Source: Lentzea alba
GTDB lineage: Bacteria; Actinomycetota; Actinomycetes; Mycobacteriales; Pseudonocardiaceae
Assembly (NCBI RefSeq): GCF_011067745.1
Contig: NZ_JAAMPJ010000009.1
Location: 124,001-188,000 of the forward strand
Direction: 5' to 3'
DNA length: 64,000 nt
A model generated the notes under the pieces. The model was not told the origin of the DNA. It did no database searches and saw only the letters and a program-made list of their open reading frames with translations. Numbering within the stretch: the stretch's first letter is position 1; each line of letters opens with the position of its first letter. Positions 26,174 to 35,442 of the stretch are shown one piece after another. Made by a program: the position numbers and the translations under genes.

Positions 26174-26546
26174 GCATGCCTCCATGACCTCGTTGACGCG
26201 ATGTCGGCGGCGGCGGCAGCAGCGCGAGACCTCGATTCCATGTAAGCACGGTGAGAGCGTGTCCAACACCGTCAGCCGTAGGATCCCGGCCGGAGTGTCG
26301 CAGTGGTGCGTTGGCGCTAATCGCGTTGGTGTTGGGTCGCGGCAACATGGCTCGGTACATCTGGCGGTGCGCGGGCGGGTCGGGCAGTGGCTGTGCGGCT
26401 GAGGCGGCGCAGGACTGCAGGAGGTAGCCGGTGCCGAGGCGCTGGTGCGACGGCAGGCTGAGCGTGAGGTCGCCGGAGAACTCTGCGGCCCCGTCTCCGT
26501 CCGCCACACCGGCAGCGGGCTCGTACCGACGGCCCATCTGGGCTGA
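26174..26546. other. Intergenic stretch without a supported gene
   Basis: This 373-bp region lies between two minus-strand genes. Open frames through it have no RBS and an amino-acid composition like frame-shifted GC-rich DNA. It should contain the promoter of the sugar dehydrogenase gene. Confidence 0.5.
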
Positions 26547-27860
26547 TCATCCGCGTTGTCGGCGGGCACGCGAGACAGCCCAGTGGCGCAGGCGCTCGGT
26601 GATCTCGGCTTCGTAGCCGTTTTGGGTGGGCTGGTAATAGGTCTCGCGGTCCATGCCACCGGGGAAGTAGTCGGCGCCGGAGAAACCGTCGGCGGTGTCG
26701 GGGTCGTACTGGTAGTCCTTGCCGTAGCCGAGGTCCTTCATCAGCCGGGTCGGGGCGTTGAGGATGTGGGCGGGCGGCATGAGCGAGCCGGTGCGTCGGG
26801 CGGCGCGATGTGCCGCGTCGAAACCGCGGTAGACGGCGATGGATTTCGGGGCGGTGGCGAGATAGACGACTGCCTGGGCGATCGCCAACTCTCCCTCGGG
26901 GGAGCCGAGTCGCTCGTAGACGTCCCAGGCGGCGAGCGTCTGCTGGACGGCGTGCGGGTCGGCCATGCCGATGTCCTCGGTTGCGAAGCGGACCAGTCTT
27001 CGGGCCACGTACAGCGGGTCCTCGCCGCCGTCGAGCATGCGGGCGAGCCAGTACAGGGCCGCGTCCGGGTCCGAGCCGCGCATCGACTTGTGCAGCGCGG
27101 AGATCAGGTTGTAGTGGCTTTCCTGCGCCTTGTCGTACAGCGGGGCGCGCTGCTGGATGTGGTGGGCGAGCGCGGTGGTGTCCAGGGGTGTCTGGGTATC
27201 CGGGAGGGCCTGGAGCTGTTCGGCCATGTTCAGGAGGTAGCGGCCGTCGCCGTCGGCCATGGCGATCAGTGCTCGGCGGGCGTCGTCGTCCAGGGGCAGG
27301 CGGTGGCCGGTGAGCTGCTCGGCGCGGGTGAGCAGTGTGGACAGCGCGGCTTCGTCGAGGCGTTTGAGCACGAGGACCTGGGTGCGGGACAGGAGGGCGC
27401 CGTTGAGTTCGAAGCTCGGGTTCTCGGTGGTGGCGCCGATCAGGACGATCGTGCCGTCCTCGACGTAGGGGAGGAAGCTGTCCTGCTGGGCGCGGTTGAA
27501 GCGGTGGATCTCGTCGACGAACAGCAGGGTGCCCTGACCGACATGACGCCGTTTTTGGGCGGCGGCGAAGACCTTCCGCAGATCGGCCACGCCGGAGAAG
27601 GTGGCCGACACCGATTCGAAGGTCAGGTTGCTGCCGGCCGCGAGGAGCCGGGCGATGGTCGTTTTCCCGACACCGGGTGGTCCCCACAGGACGGCCGAGC
27701 CGAGGCGCTGCTGGGCGACCATGCGGCCCAGCGGGGCGTCCGGGGCCAGGAGGTGGTCCTGCCCGACGACGTCGTCCAGCCGCCGGGGGCGCAGGCGGTC
27801 GGCCAGCGGCCGGGCGGGTTCCTCGTCGAAGAGCGGCAGGGTCGGTTCGATCGGTTCCAT
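26547..27860 (-). CDS. rarA: Replication-associated recombination protein A (RarA/MgsA), AAA+ ATPase
   Basis: This 437-residue AAA+ ATPase matches full-length RarA (MgsA, the WRNIP1 homologue). Near the start is DRLRPRRLDDVVGQDHLL. Walker A GPPGVGKTT is at residues 60-68, Walker B LLFVDEIHR at 112-120, sensor 1 lies in IGATTENPSFELNGALLSR, and the C-terminal tetramerisation region holds GMADPHAV, KSIAVYRGF and the ending of the DYFPGGMDRETYYQP region. RarA acts at stalled replication forks and loads on single-stranded ends near the clamp. The start MEPIEPTLPLF is preferred over an upstream ATG that adds non-conserved residues. Confidence 0.95.
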   Translation of the reverse strand: MEPIEPTLPLFDEEPARPLADRLRPRRLDDVVGQDHLLAPDAPLGRMVAQQRLGSAVLWGPPGVGKTTIARLLAAGSNLTFESVSATFSGVADLRKVFAAAQKRRHVGQGTLLFVDEIHRFNRAQQDSFLPYVEDGTIVLIGATTENPSFELNGALLSRTQVLVLKRLDEAALSTLLTRAEQLTGHRLPLDDDARRALIAMADGDGRYLLNMAEQLQALPDTQTPLDTTALAHHIQQRAPLYDKAQESHYNLISALHKSMRGSDPDAALYWLARMLDGGEDPLYVARRLVRFATEDIGMADPHAVQQTLAAWDVYERLGSPEGELAIAQAVVYLATAPKSIAVYRGFDAAHRAARRTGSLMPPAHILNAPTRLMKDLGYGKDYQYDPDTADGFSGADYFPGGMDRETYYQPTQNGYEAEITERLRHWAVSRARRQRG

Positions 27861-28040
27861 CGGACTCTCGGATCGGAGGCGGGACGTGTGCGGCCAGCGT
27901 TGCACGGGACCCTGACAAAAGAGGGCTCAGCCGCTGCCGTGGGTGCGCGGATCGACGGGCTCGTCCTCGGCAGGGTCGATCCGTTCATGGGCTCATCCTC
28001 TCCCTGAGAACAGACCCAACCGGCAGTAGGCTGCGGACAC

Positions 28041-28976
28041 GTGATGGTCAACAAGCGACACCTCAAGCCGGGCGAACCGGCCGCGGTTCCGCTGTACGGT
28101 TTCCAGCCCCCGGTCAGCACTCCGTACGGCCTTGAGGTGCGCACCGTCGAGGACTTCTTCGCCGAGCACGACGACTGGCCGTGGAACCCGCCCCGTCCGG
28201 GCCGCGCCACCTTCCACTACCTGATCCTGGTCACCGAGGGCGAGCTGCGGCACGACGTCGACCACGTCACGCGGACGATCGCGCCCGGCCAGTGGCTGTG
28301 GGTGCGTCCCGGACACAGTCAGTGCTGGCATCCGCCCGGTGCCGTCCGCGGCCCGTTCATCCTGTTCGAGCCGGACGTGCTGACGCCCGGCACCGCCCGC
28401 CTCCTGGCCCCGCTCACCGCGCACGAGGCCCCCGCCGTGCTGAGCCCGCACCCCGATGACGTCGACTGGCTCCAGCAGACGGCACTCCAGCTCCTGGACG
28501 AACACCGGGCACTCGGGCGCCGCCCTCTCGACGTCCACCACGCGCTGCGCCGCAGCCTGCTCGAATCGCTGCTGTTGCGCCTCGCCAACGCCCCCGGCGT
28601 CACGCCCTCCGACACGACAGCGGGCACGGGCCGTCGTGACACCTACGGACGGTCCGTGGACGCCCTCGAGCTGCACTTCCGCGAACTGCGCCGAGCCGCG
28701 GACTACGCCGAACTCCTCGGCTGCTCGGTCCGCACCCTCAGCCGCGCCGCCCAGGACGCCACCGGCCACGGGGTGCGTGAGCTGATCAACGAACGGCGGC
28801 TGCTCGAAGCCCGGCGCCTGCTGGGAGGCGCCCGGTGGGACGCCCGGACGGTGGCCGCTCACCTCGGCTTCACCGATCCCGCGAACTTCGGCCGCTTCTT
28901 CCGCGACCGCACCGGTCTCACCCCCGCCGACTTCGCGGCAGGGTCTCAGTCGACTGCCTCACCAGCTCTCGGGTGA
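28041..28976 (+). CDS. AraC-family transcriptional regulator
   Basis: The 311-residue protein has an N-terminal cupin-like sensing region (GELRHDVDHVTRTIAPGQWL then WVRPGHSQCWHPPG) and a C-terminal pair of helix-turn-helices of the AraC type (ELLGCSVRTLSRAAQDATGH, then TVAAHLGFTDPANFGRFFRD). The frame opens with GTG directly before ATG (28041 or 28044); either could be used. It lies 70 bases upstream of an MFS transporter gene on the same strand and probably controls it, which is inference from position. Confidence 0.92.
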   Translation: MMVNKRHLKPGEPAAVPLYGFQPPVSTPYGLEVRTVEDFFAEHDDWPWNPPRPGRATFHYLILVTEGELRHDVDHVTRTIAPGQWLWVRPGHSQCWHPPGAVRGPFILFEPDVLTPGTARLLAPLTAHEAPAVLSPHPDDVDWLQQTALQLLDEHRALGRRPLDVHHALRRSLLESLLLRLANAPGVTPSDTTAGTGRRDTYGRSVDALELHFRELRRAADYAELLGCSVRTLSRAAQDATGHGVRELINERRLLEARRLLGGARWDARTVAAHLGFTDPANFGRFFRDRTGLTPADFAAGSQSTASPALG

Positions 28977-29046
28977 GAACGGCTGGACAGCCACCCGTTG
29001 GTGCGGAGTAATGAGGTGATCCGGCTCAGCGCCTCGGGAGCATTCC

Positions 29047-30408
29047 TTGTCCGACACCGACACCGACACCGATTCCGGCTCCGGCTCCGGCTCCCCCACC
29101 AGACTCGATCGCCGCGGCTACCGGCGGGTCGTCGCGGCCGCGACCGTGGGCACCCTCGTCGAGGTCTACGACCTGCTCGTCTACGGCTACTTCGCCGGCA
29201 TCCTCGCCGAGCAGTTCTTCCCGCGCCAGGATCCGACGGCGGCGTTGCTGTCCACGTTCGCCGTCCTGGCTCTCGGCTCGGTCGTCCGCCCTCTCGGAGC
29301 GATCCTCTTCGGGCACATCGGAGACCGGCTGGGACGGCGGACGGCACTGGTCGCCTCGGTGTTGCTGATGAGCGGCAGCACCATGGCGTTCGGCCTGCTG
29401 CCGACGTACCACTCCGTCGGCATCCTGGCTCCGGTGCTGCTGCTGGTGTGCCGGGTGTTGCAGGGCCTGTCGGCGAGCGGGGAGCTCACCGGAGCGAACG
29501 TGCTGGTGCTGGAGCACGCTCCGCGGGATCGGCGAGGCCGGGCGGTGGCGATGGTCAACGTCGCGGGCAATCTGGGGGCCTTCACCGCGGCGGCGGTCGG
29601 GTTCGGCCTCGCCAGGCTGCTGGAGCCGGAGCAGCTGGCCGCCTGGGGCTGGCGAGTGGCCTTCCTCATCGCCGGGCTCATCGGGCTGGTCGGGTTGTAC
29701 GTGCGCACCCGCGTGCTGGAAAGCCCGGAGTTCGTCGCGCTCGGCGACGCGCCCAGACGTGGCCGAGCGCCGTTCGTGCGGACGCTGCGCTCGGCCAAGC
29801 GCCGGCTGCTGGTGGTCACCGTCTGGACGGCGGCCTCGTCGCTCGGCGGTTTCATGCTGGTCGGCTTCCTCCCCACCTATCTCATGCGGGAGGGCCGGAT
29901 GTCACCGGCCGACGCGTTCGCCGCCAACGGTCTCTCGATCATCGTGCTGGGCCTGTCCACGATGCTGGGCGGATATCTCGTCGATCGCTTTCCGGTGCGC
30001 CGCGTGGCGATCGGCGTCGTCATCGGTGCCGCGCTCACCTCGGTGCCCGCGTTCCTGCTCATCGTGCGGTCAGGCAGCTTCGCCGGTGCCGTGGCCGGGC
30101 AGAGCCTGTGGGCGCTGTTCCTGGGCGCCAGCGGGATGCTGGGCGCGGTCCTGAGCGTGGTGTTGTTCCCGGTGCCCATTCGTTTCACGGGCACCGCCCT
30201 GGCGAGCAACCTCGCGGTGGCGTTGATCGGCAGCAGCGCTCCGTACGTGTCAGCGTCCCTGATCGCCGCCACCGGCAGTCCGCTGTCGCCCGCGATCTAC
30301 GTGCTGGTCGTGTCGGCAGGAGCCCTGTTCGCCGCGATCTTCGGACTGTCGGCGGGAGTACGCCTCTCCCGTGGACCTGGGGATGTGCGGACGGCAGAAT
30401 CGTCGTGA
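29047..30408 (+). CDS. MFS transporter, metabolite:H+ symporter (ProP/MHS-like) family
   Basis: The 453-residue protein has twelve predicted membrane spans. MHS-subfamily signatures include LVEVYDLLVYGYFAGILAEQ in helix 1, GSVVRPLGAILFGHIGDRLG between helices 2 and 3 (the MFS GxxxDRxGRR motif), and RVLQGLSASGELTGANVLVL in helix 4. The N-terminus is an acidic Asp/Thr/Gly/Ser tail. Translation starts at TTG with CGGGAG 8 bases upstream. It should import an organic acid or zwitterion with protons; the substrate is unknown. It follows the AraC regulator gene. Confidence 0.9.
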   Translation: MSDTDTDTDSGSGSGSPTRLDRRGYRRVVAAATVGTLVEVYDLLVYGYFAGILAEQFFPRQDPTAALLSTFAVLALGSVVRPLGAILFGHIGDRLGRRTALVASVLLMSGSTMAFGLLPTYHSVGILAPVLLLVCRVLQGLSASGELTGANVLVLEHAPRDRRGRAVAMVNVAGNLGAFTAAAVGFGLARLLEPEQLAAWGWRVAFLIAGLIGLVGLYVRTRVLESPEFVALGDAPRRGRAPFVRTLRSAKRRLLVVTVWTAASSLGGFMLVGFLPTYLMREGRMSPADAFAANGLSIIVLGLSTMLGGYLVDRFPVRRVAIGVVIGAALTSVPAFLLIVRSGSFAGAVAGQSLWALFLGASGMLGAVLSVVLFPVPIRFTGTALASNLAVALIGSSAPYVSASLIAATGSPLSPAIYVLVVSAGALFAAIFGLSAGVRLSRGPGDVRTAESS

Positions 30409-30434
30409 AGCCGCACACCTGACGTCAGGGGGTC

Positions 30435-32786
30435 GTGCCAGCCGTGGATCGGGTCCACGTCGGCGGTCTTCCCGCCGAGCTGACCAGCTTCGTCGGACGA
30501 CGGCGTGACGTGGGGGCCGTGAAGCGGCTTTTGGGTGAGGGCCGGCTGGTGACGTTGACCGGGGTCGGTGGCACCGGGAAGACGCGGCTGGCCCTGCGGG
30601 TGGCGACGGAGCTGCGACGAGCGCTGCCGGACGGCGTGTGGTTCGTCGACCTGACCCAGCCGCACGGGTCGGATCTGCTCACCATGGAGGTGCAGGACCC
30701 GAACGTGCTGGCCTACCTGGTGGGGTCCGCGCTCGGGTTGCGGGAACAGTCGGCCAGGCCGCCGCTCGAACTGCTGGCCGACCAGCTCGCCGACCGGCAC
30801 CTGCTGCTCCTCCTGGACAACTGCGAGCAGCTGATCCCGGCCTGCGCCATCATGGCCGACACGCTGCTCCGGTCGTGCCCGAAGCTGCGGATCCTGGCCA
30901 CCAGCCGGGAACGGCTGTGCATCGCGGGCGAACTGACCTACGAGGTACCGCCGCTACCGGCGCCGGAGCCGGAGCCGGAGCGGCGTCCAAGCCTCAAGGA
31001 GCTCAGTCTCAACGAGTCGGTGTCGCTGTTTTCCGCCCGCGCCGACGTCGCCGGACCCGGCTTCCAGCTCACCGAGCAGAACAGCCTGGCGGTGGTCGGG
31101 ATCTGTCACCGGCTGGACGGGCTGCCGCTGGCGATCGAGCTGGCCGCCGCCCGCATCCGGGTGCTGACGCCCGAGCAGATCCTGGAGCGGCTGGACAACC
31201 GTTTCGCACTGCTCAGCCGCGGCCTGCGCACCTCCCCACCACGACAGCAGACGCTGCGGGCCTGCGTGGCCTGGTCCTTCGACCTGTGCTCCAAGCCGGA
31301 GCGGCGGCTGTGGGAACGCCTGTCGGTGTTCAGCGGCGGGTTCGGGCTGGACGCGGTCGAAGGCGTCTGCGCGGACGAGATCCTGCCGGTCGACTCCCTG
31401 CTCGACCTCGTCACCGGCCTGGTGGACAAGTCGATCGTCACCTTCGTCGACCAGGGCGAGGTCGCGCGCTACCGGATGCTGGAGACCATCCGCGAGTTCG
31501 GGCAGGAGGAACTGGAACGGCGTGGTGAGGAAGCCGCGCTCCGCCACCGGCACGCTGCCTGGTACCTGAACCGCGCCGGTGTCGCGGAACAGAAGTGGTT
31601 CGGCCCGGACCAGGAAAAGTGGTGCCGGTGGTCGAGGACCGAACACGGCAACCTGCGGATGGCGTTCGACTTCTGCCTCAGCACACCGGATGGCCGGCCA
31701 CAGGCGTTGCGCCTGGCCGGAACCCTGTGGTTCTACTGGCTGGTCTTCGGTCTGGTGCTGGAGGGCCGTGACTGGCTGCGGCGGGCACTCGAGGTCAACC
31801 CCGCGAACACCGCGGACAGGGCTGTGGCGCTGTGGATCGACGGTCACCTCGCCAGCGTGCAGGGCGATCTCGACGCGGCGACCGCACGACTGGAGGCGGC
31901 CTTCGACCTCGCCCGGGACGTGGGCGACGAGATGACCCAGGCACGCGCGATCAAACGACTCGGCGCGGTGGCGATGCACCGCGGTGACTACCAGCGGGCC
32001 ACCGCGTTTCTGGAAGACGCCCTCGCCCGGTTCAGCGCCCTCGGCGAGGAGGGCGCCGGCACCGTCCACGCACGGATCGCACTCGCGATGAACTGCTACC
32101 TGCAAGGCGATCACCCCGCTGCCGCACGACAAGCCGAGCAGATCCTCGCCCTCTGCCGGCCACGAGGTGATCGCTACCTGTTGGCGCACGGGCTGAACGT
32201 CCTCGCCAGGGTCGAGTTCGCCCTGGGCGACCTCGACTCCGCCGCGGCCTGGGCCCGGGAAGCCCTCGGTCTGCGGCGCAGCCTGCCCGACGCGATGACG
32301 CTGGTCTTCTCGCTCGACCTGCTCACCGAGATCACCGCCGCCATCGGCGACTACGAACGCGCGGCCACGCTCATCGGGGCGGCGCGCAACAGGTGGCAGA
32401 CGTTCACGACGTCGGTACGTCGGTGGAAGGTCATCGCCGAGCCTCGCCGGAAGTGGGAAACCCGGATCCGCGAAGTGCTCGGCGACGCAGCCTTCGAAGC
32501 CGCCGTCCGCCGCGGCGCCGAGTTCACCACCGGCGACATGATCTCCTACGCCCTGGGCGAGGAAGTCCAGCCCGCACCCGACGCCGATCGCCCTGAGCCG
32601 GACGTGCGGCTGACCCGCCGGGAGGCCCAGATCGCCGATCTCGTCGCACAGGGCCTGTCCAACAAGCAGATCGCCGCCAAGCTGGTGATCAGTCAGCGCA
32701 CCGCGGAGGGTCACGTCGAACGGATCATGCAGAAGCTGGGAGCCACTTCACGCACCCAGATCGCCCGGTGGCTGCACGACCGATGA
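30435..32786 (+). CDS. Large LuxR-family regulator with NB-ARC-like ATPase and TPR region (paralogue)
   Basis: This 783-residue protein has the same architecture as the regulator at 21852-24206: FVGRRRDVGAVKRLLGEGRL, Walker A GVGGTGKT (residues 43-50), LLLLLDNCEQL, LRILATSRERL, GLPLAIELAAARIRVLTPEQ, a TPR-like middle and a C-terminal LuxR HTH (LTRREAQIADLVAQGLSNKQ). The two share long identical blocks, so they arose by duplication. GTG 30435 has AGGGGG upstream and lies only 26 bases after the MFS stop, so it may be co-transcribed with the transporter. Signal and targets are unknown. Confidence 0.9.
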   Translation: MPAVDRVHVGGLPAELTSFVGRRRDVGAVKRLLGEGRLVTLTGVGGTGKTRLALRVATELRRALPDGVWFVDLTQPHGSDLLTMEVQDPNVLAYLVGSALGLREQSARPPLELLADQLADRHLLLLLDNCEQLIPACAIMADTLLRSCPKLRILATSRERLCIAGELTYEVPPLPAPEPEPERRPSLKELSLNESVSLFSARADVAGPGFQLTEQNSLAVVGICHRLDGLPLAIELAAARIRVLTPEQILERLDNRFALLSRGLRTSPPRQQTLRACVAWSFDLCSKPERRLWERLSVFSGGFGLDAVEGVCADEILPVDSLLDLVTGLVDKSIVTFVDQGEVARYRMLETIREFGQEELERRGEEAALRHRHAAWYLNRAGVAEQKWFGPDQEKWCRWSRTEHGNLRMAFDFCLSTPDGRPQALRLAGTLWFYWLVFGLVLEGRDWLRRALEVNPANTADRAVALWIDGHLASVQGDLDAATARLEAAFDLARDVGDEMTQARAIKRLGAVAMHRGDYQRATAFLEDALARFSALGEEGAGTVHARIALAMNCYLQGDHPAAARQAEQILALCRPRGDRYLLAHGLNVLARVEFALGDLDSAAAWAREALGLRRSLPDAMTLVFSLDLLTEITAAIGDYERAATLIGAARNRWQTFTTSVRRWKVIAEPRRKWETRIREVLGDAAFEAAVRRGAEFTTGDMISYALGEEVQPAPDADRPEPDVRLTRREAQIADLVAQGLSNKQIAAKLVISQRTAEGHVERIMQKLGATSRTQIARWLHDR

Positions 32787-32824
32787 CCTGACGCCGTGTG
32801 TCCGATGTGGACGCCGCAGGTCGG

Positions 32825-33784
32825 TCAGCGACCCAGGTGGGCTTGCAGGAGGTTGGGGTCCTTCGCGGTGAGGTAGGCGGCGCTGGGCACGTGGACGGTG
32901 CGGCCGCGCACCGCGATCGAGGTCGGACCCTGGAGCCCGTCGGCACCGGTCAGGACCACGGTGTGGGTGCCGTCGGGCTTGACCAGCGCGACCTGGTTGG
33001 CGGTGTGCAGTGCGGCGATGATCTCGTTGCCCCTGCCGGTGAAGGCGAAGTCGTCGACTCCGGTCAGCCCGGTGGCCGTGACCTGGGCGGGACCCGCGTT
33101 GCCGTTGGCGCGCACCGGAATGCGCAGGAGGGTGCCCCGGTCGAGGTTGGTCACCCACACCGCACCGTCGCGGAACTTGAGACCGTTCGCGCCGAGGAAG
33201 CCGGCCGGTGCGAGCTCTCCGTCGGACGACCAGACGGCAGCGGCGCCGGCACCGGTGGTGGGCACCCGCCAGACCACACCCGTGGAGTCCGCGACGTAGA
33301 GCGTGCGGGTGCGCTGGTCCAGTGCCAGCCCGTTCGGCAGGCTGGTGGCGGGCAGAGGTGCGATGCGCCGCGGTGTGCCGCCGGGACTGAGGCTCCAGAC
33401 ACCGGTCAGGTCGGCGGTTCCGGTGGCGTACAAGAAGAACAGCGTGCCGTCGGGCGCCCGGTCGATGCCGACGGTGAGCGGAAAGCCCAAAGCGGGTGTG
33501 TTGACTCCGCCGTCCGCGGGCGCGGGCAGCGTGGCCAGGACGCGAATCACGCCGGTCGGCGAGATCTCGGCGATCTGCCGCGCCTTGGCGAAAGCCACGT
33601 GGGCGGATCCGTCCGGTGACAGCACGATGCTCTCCGGCGTCTGGCCCTTGGCCAGGTCGAAGTGCTGGACGATGCGCGCTCCGCAGAGCGGGAACGAGAC
33701 GGCCGACGCCGGCGTGGCGCCGACCGCGACGAGGGAACCCGCGGCCAAGACCGCAGCTACGAACGTGTGCCTGACAGAGTTCAC
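32825..33784 (-). CDS. Secreted SMP-30-like beta-propeller protein
   Basis: The 319-residue product begins with a signal peptide (VNSVRHTFVAAVLAAGSLVA, cleaved at ASA-VSF) and continues as repeated beta-propeller blades of the SMP-30/gluconolactonase or NHL type (SIVLSPDGSAHVAF, GIDRAPDGTLFFLY, NGLALDQRTRTLYVADSTGV, DDFAFTGRGNEIIAALH). No complete metal site is obvious, so lactonase activity is unproven; it may be a binding or structural propeller. GTG 33784 with AGGAAAG upstream is preferred to ATG 33814, which would put ten charged residues before the signal peptide. Confidence 0.78.
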   Translation of the reverse strand: MNSVRHTFVAAVLAAGSLVAVGATPASAVSFPLCGARIVQHFDLAKGQTPESIVLSPDGSAHVAFAKARQIAEISPTGVIRVLATLPAPADGGVNTPALGFPLTVGIDRAPDGTLFFLYATGTADLTGVWSLSPGGTPRRIAPLPATSLPNGLALDQRTRTLYVADSTGVVWRVPTTGAGAAAVWSSDGELAPAGFLGANGLKFRDGAVWVTNLDRGTLLRIPVRANGNAGPAQVTATGLTGVDDFAFTGRGNEIIAALHTANQVALVKPDGTHTVVLTGADGLQGPTSIAVRGRTVHVPSAAYLTAKDPNLLQAHLGR

Positions 33785-33866
33785 GGAGATGCTTTCCTCA
33801 CTGTTTTCGGGCATGCGGCAGCGCGGTGGAGGTGCGCGGCCGTGCGAAAGGGGGGTGACGGGTGGA

Positions 33867-34745
33867 TCAGCCGATGCTGAGCAGGTTTGCCGACGAGGCC
33901 GACGTGCTCGGCGCGATGGCTTGGGCGAGCAGGGAAAGCGTGGTGTGTGAAGGCGAACCCGCTGGTGCGGTGGCGACCACGATGCTGGGCCCCGGTCCGT
34001 TGCTCAGGGTCTGTTGCGTGACGGTCAGCGAACCGACCAGGGGATGCCGCATCTCGTAGTCGGCCGTGGTGCAGGCTTTGACGCGGTGGTCGGCCCACAT
34101 CGAGGCGAACTCGGCGCTCTTCGCGCTCAGCTGCCCCACCAGTTCGTGCAGCGCGGCGTCGTCCGGATGCTGCCCGGCCATCAGGCGCAGATTTCCCACC
34201 ACTGCCTTGGCCTTGCTCGGCCAGTCCACGTACAGCTCACGGGTGTGCGGGTCCAGGAACACCAGTCGGGCCATGTTCGGACGTCGTGCCGCCTGCAGTG
34301 CGCCGAAGTCCAGATGGCCCGCGAACAGCGCGTGCCCTTGCCTGTTCCAGGCGAGTACGTCGCTGCGGCGGCCCAGCACGATCGCCGGGACACCAGCCAG
34401 CGCGTCGAGCAGCTGTCCGGTCGCCTCCGACACGCGCTCGGGTGCCGAGCGACGCGCCCGGCGAGCCTGTTTCGCCGGGCCTGCCAGGGCGTGCAGGTGC
34501 TGCCGTTCAGCCTCGTCCAGTTGCAGGGCGGTGGCGAGCGCGTCCAGCACCTCGGTCGAGGCGCTCGTCGAATGCCCTTGTTCGAGCCTGGTGTAGTAGG
34601 AGCAGCTGACACCGGCCAGGCGCGCCAGCTCCTCCCGTCGCAGACCTGGCACCCGCCGCCGCTCACCGTAGGTCGGTACGCCGACGTCCTCGGGACGAAG
34701 CTGCGAGCGCCGCGTCTTCAGGAAGTCCCCCAGTCCCGCAGTCAT
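33867..34745 (-). CDS. XRE-family regulator with MmyB-like ligand-binding domain
   Basis: Residues ~8-70 are a helix-turn-helix (FLKTRRSQLRPEDVGVP, RRVPGLRREELARLAGVSCS, YYTRLEQGHSTSASTEVLDA), the signature of the MmyB-like/MLTR family. Residues 95-265 form the PAS-like ligand domain (DVLAWNRQGHALFAGHLDF). Such regulators usually control a divergent enzyme gene. Here the divergent gene encodes an SRPBCC protein 131 bases away, so it is the likely target. ATG 34745 is used; an upstream frame has no support. Confidence 0.92.
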   Translation of the reverse strand: MTAGLGDFLKTRRSQLRPEDVGVPTYGERRRVPGLRREELARLAGVSCSYYTRLEQGHSTSASTEVLDALATALQLDEAERQHLHALAGPAKQARRARRSAPERVSEATGQLLDALAGVPAIVLGRRSDVLAWNRQGHALFAGHLDFGALQAARRPNMARLVFLDPHTRELYVDWPSKAKAVVGNLRLMAGQHPDDAALHELVGQLSAKSAEFASMWADHRVKACTTADYEMRHPLVGSLTVTQQTLSNGPGPSIVVATAPAGSPSHTTLSLLAQAIAPSTSASSANLLSIG

Positions 34746-34876
34746 GGAACGAGTATGTGCCGGATCCGAACGCGTTACCTGTCCCAGCCAGGGATACGCA
34801 GAGCAGGGAATGGTGCGCACGCGGGGACGGCGATTGAACTGGGCCCTGCCGGAGAAGAGCCGAACAAAGGATCACC

Positions 34877-35359
34877 ATGAGCACCAACACCGATCTGCAC
34901 GACTTCACCTTCACGCGTCGTGCCTGGGTCGATGCCACACCTGCCGACCTCTACCGCCTCGTCAGCGATGTGTCCTCGATCAGCCGGTGGAGTCCGAACG
35001 CGAGCGACATCGTCTTCGACGAGGGTTCCGGCCCCGAGATCGGCGCGTGGTTCAGCGGCCGCAACCGCAGGGACGGCAAGGAGTGGACGACGCGCTCGCA
35101 GGTGGTGAAAGCCGAACCGGGTGCGGCGTTCGCCTTCGTCGTCGGCGGAGCGGAGAACGGCATCGTCGAGTGGAGCTGGACGTTCCGCCCTCAGGGCCGC
35201 GGCTCCGTGGCGGAGCAGTCGTGGCGGTTGCTCCGCCTGGACCCGGTCCTCGGCAGCACTCGGGCGGAGGTGGACGAGCTGCGCGAGTACATGGCGGCGA
35301 GCGCTGAAACCACGCTCATCCAGCTCGCCGAATGGATCACGACCAACCGGTCGGCTTGA
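34877..35359 (+). CDS. SRPBCC (START/AHSA1-like) family protein
   Basis: The 160-residue protein shows the SRPBCC opening RRAWVDATPADLYRLVSDVS, ISRWSPNA and the C-terminal helix (REYMAASAETTLIQLAEWIT). The helix-grip fold forms a hydrophobic pocket for lipids or aromatic ligands; some members are cyclases, others carriers. AAAGGA precedes the ATG. Its divergent neighbour is an MmyB-like regulator that probably responds to the same ligand. Confidence 0.85.
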   Translation: MSTNTDLHDFTFTRRAWVDATPADLYRLVSDVSSISRWSPNASDIVFDEGSGPEIGAWFSGRNRRDGKEWTTRSQVVKAEPGAAFAFVVGGAENGIVEWSWTFRPQGRGSVAEQSWRLLRLDPVLGSTRAEVDELREYMAASAETTLIQLAEWITTNRSA

Positions 35360-35442
35360 GCACGGCGGTGGGCGCGGTGTCACGTTCACCGCTCTCAGGA
35401 CGACCTAGGAGAGGTGACCCCTGGGGAGAAAGGTCGGCGTCG

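Noticed and set aside
26085..26537. A 150-codon minus-strand frame in the gap before the sugar dehydrogenase gene
   Set aside because: It has no RBS, no family features, and overlaps the real signal-peptide coding region in another frame.
31000..32714. Long minus-strand frames opposite the second LuxR-type regulator
   Set aside because: They have shadow-type composition and no start signals; the + strand gene has complete domains.
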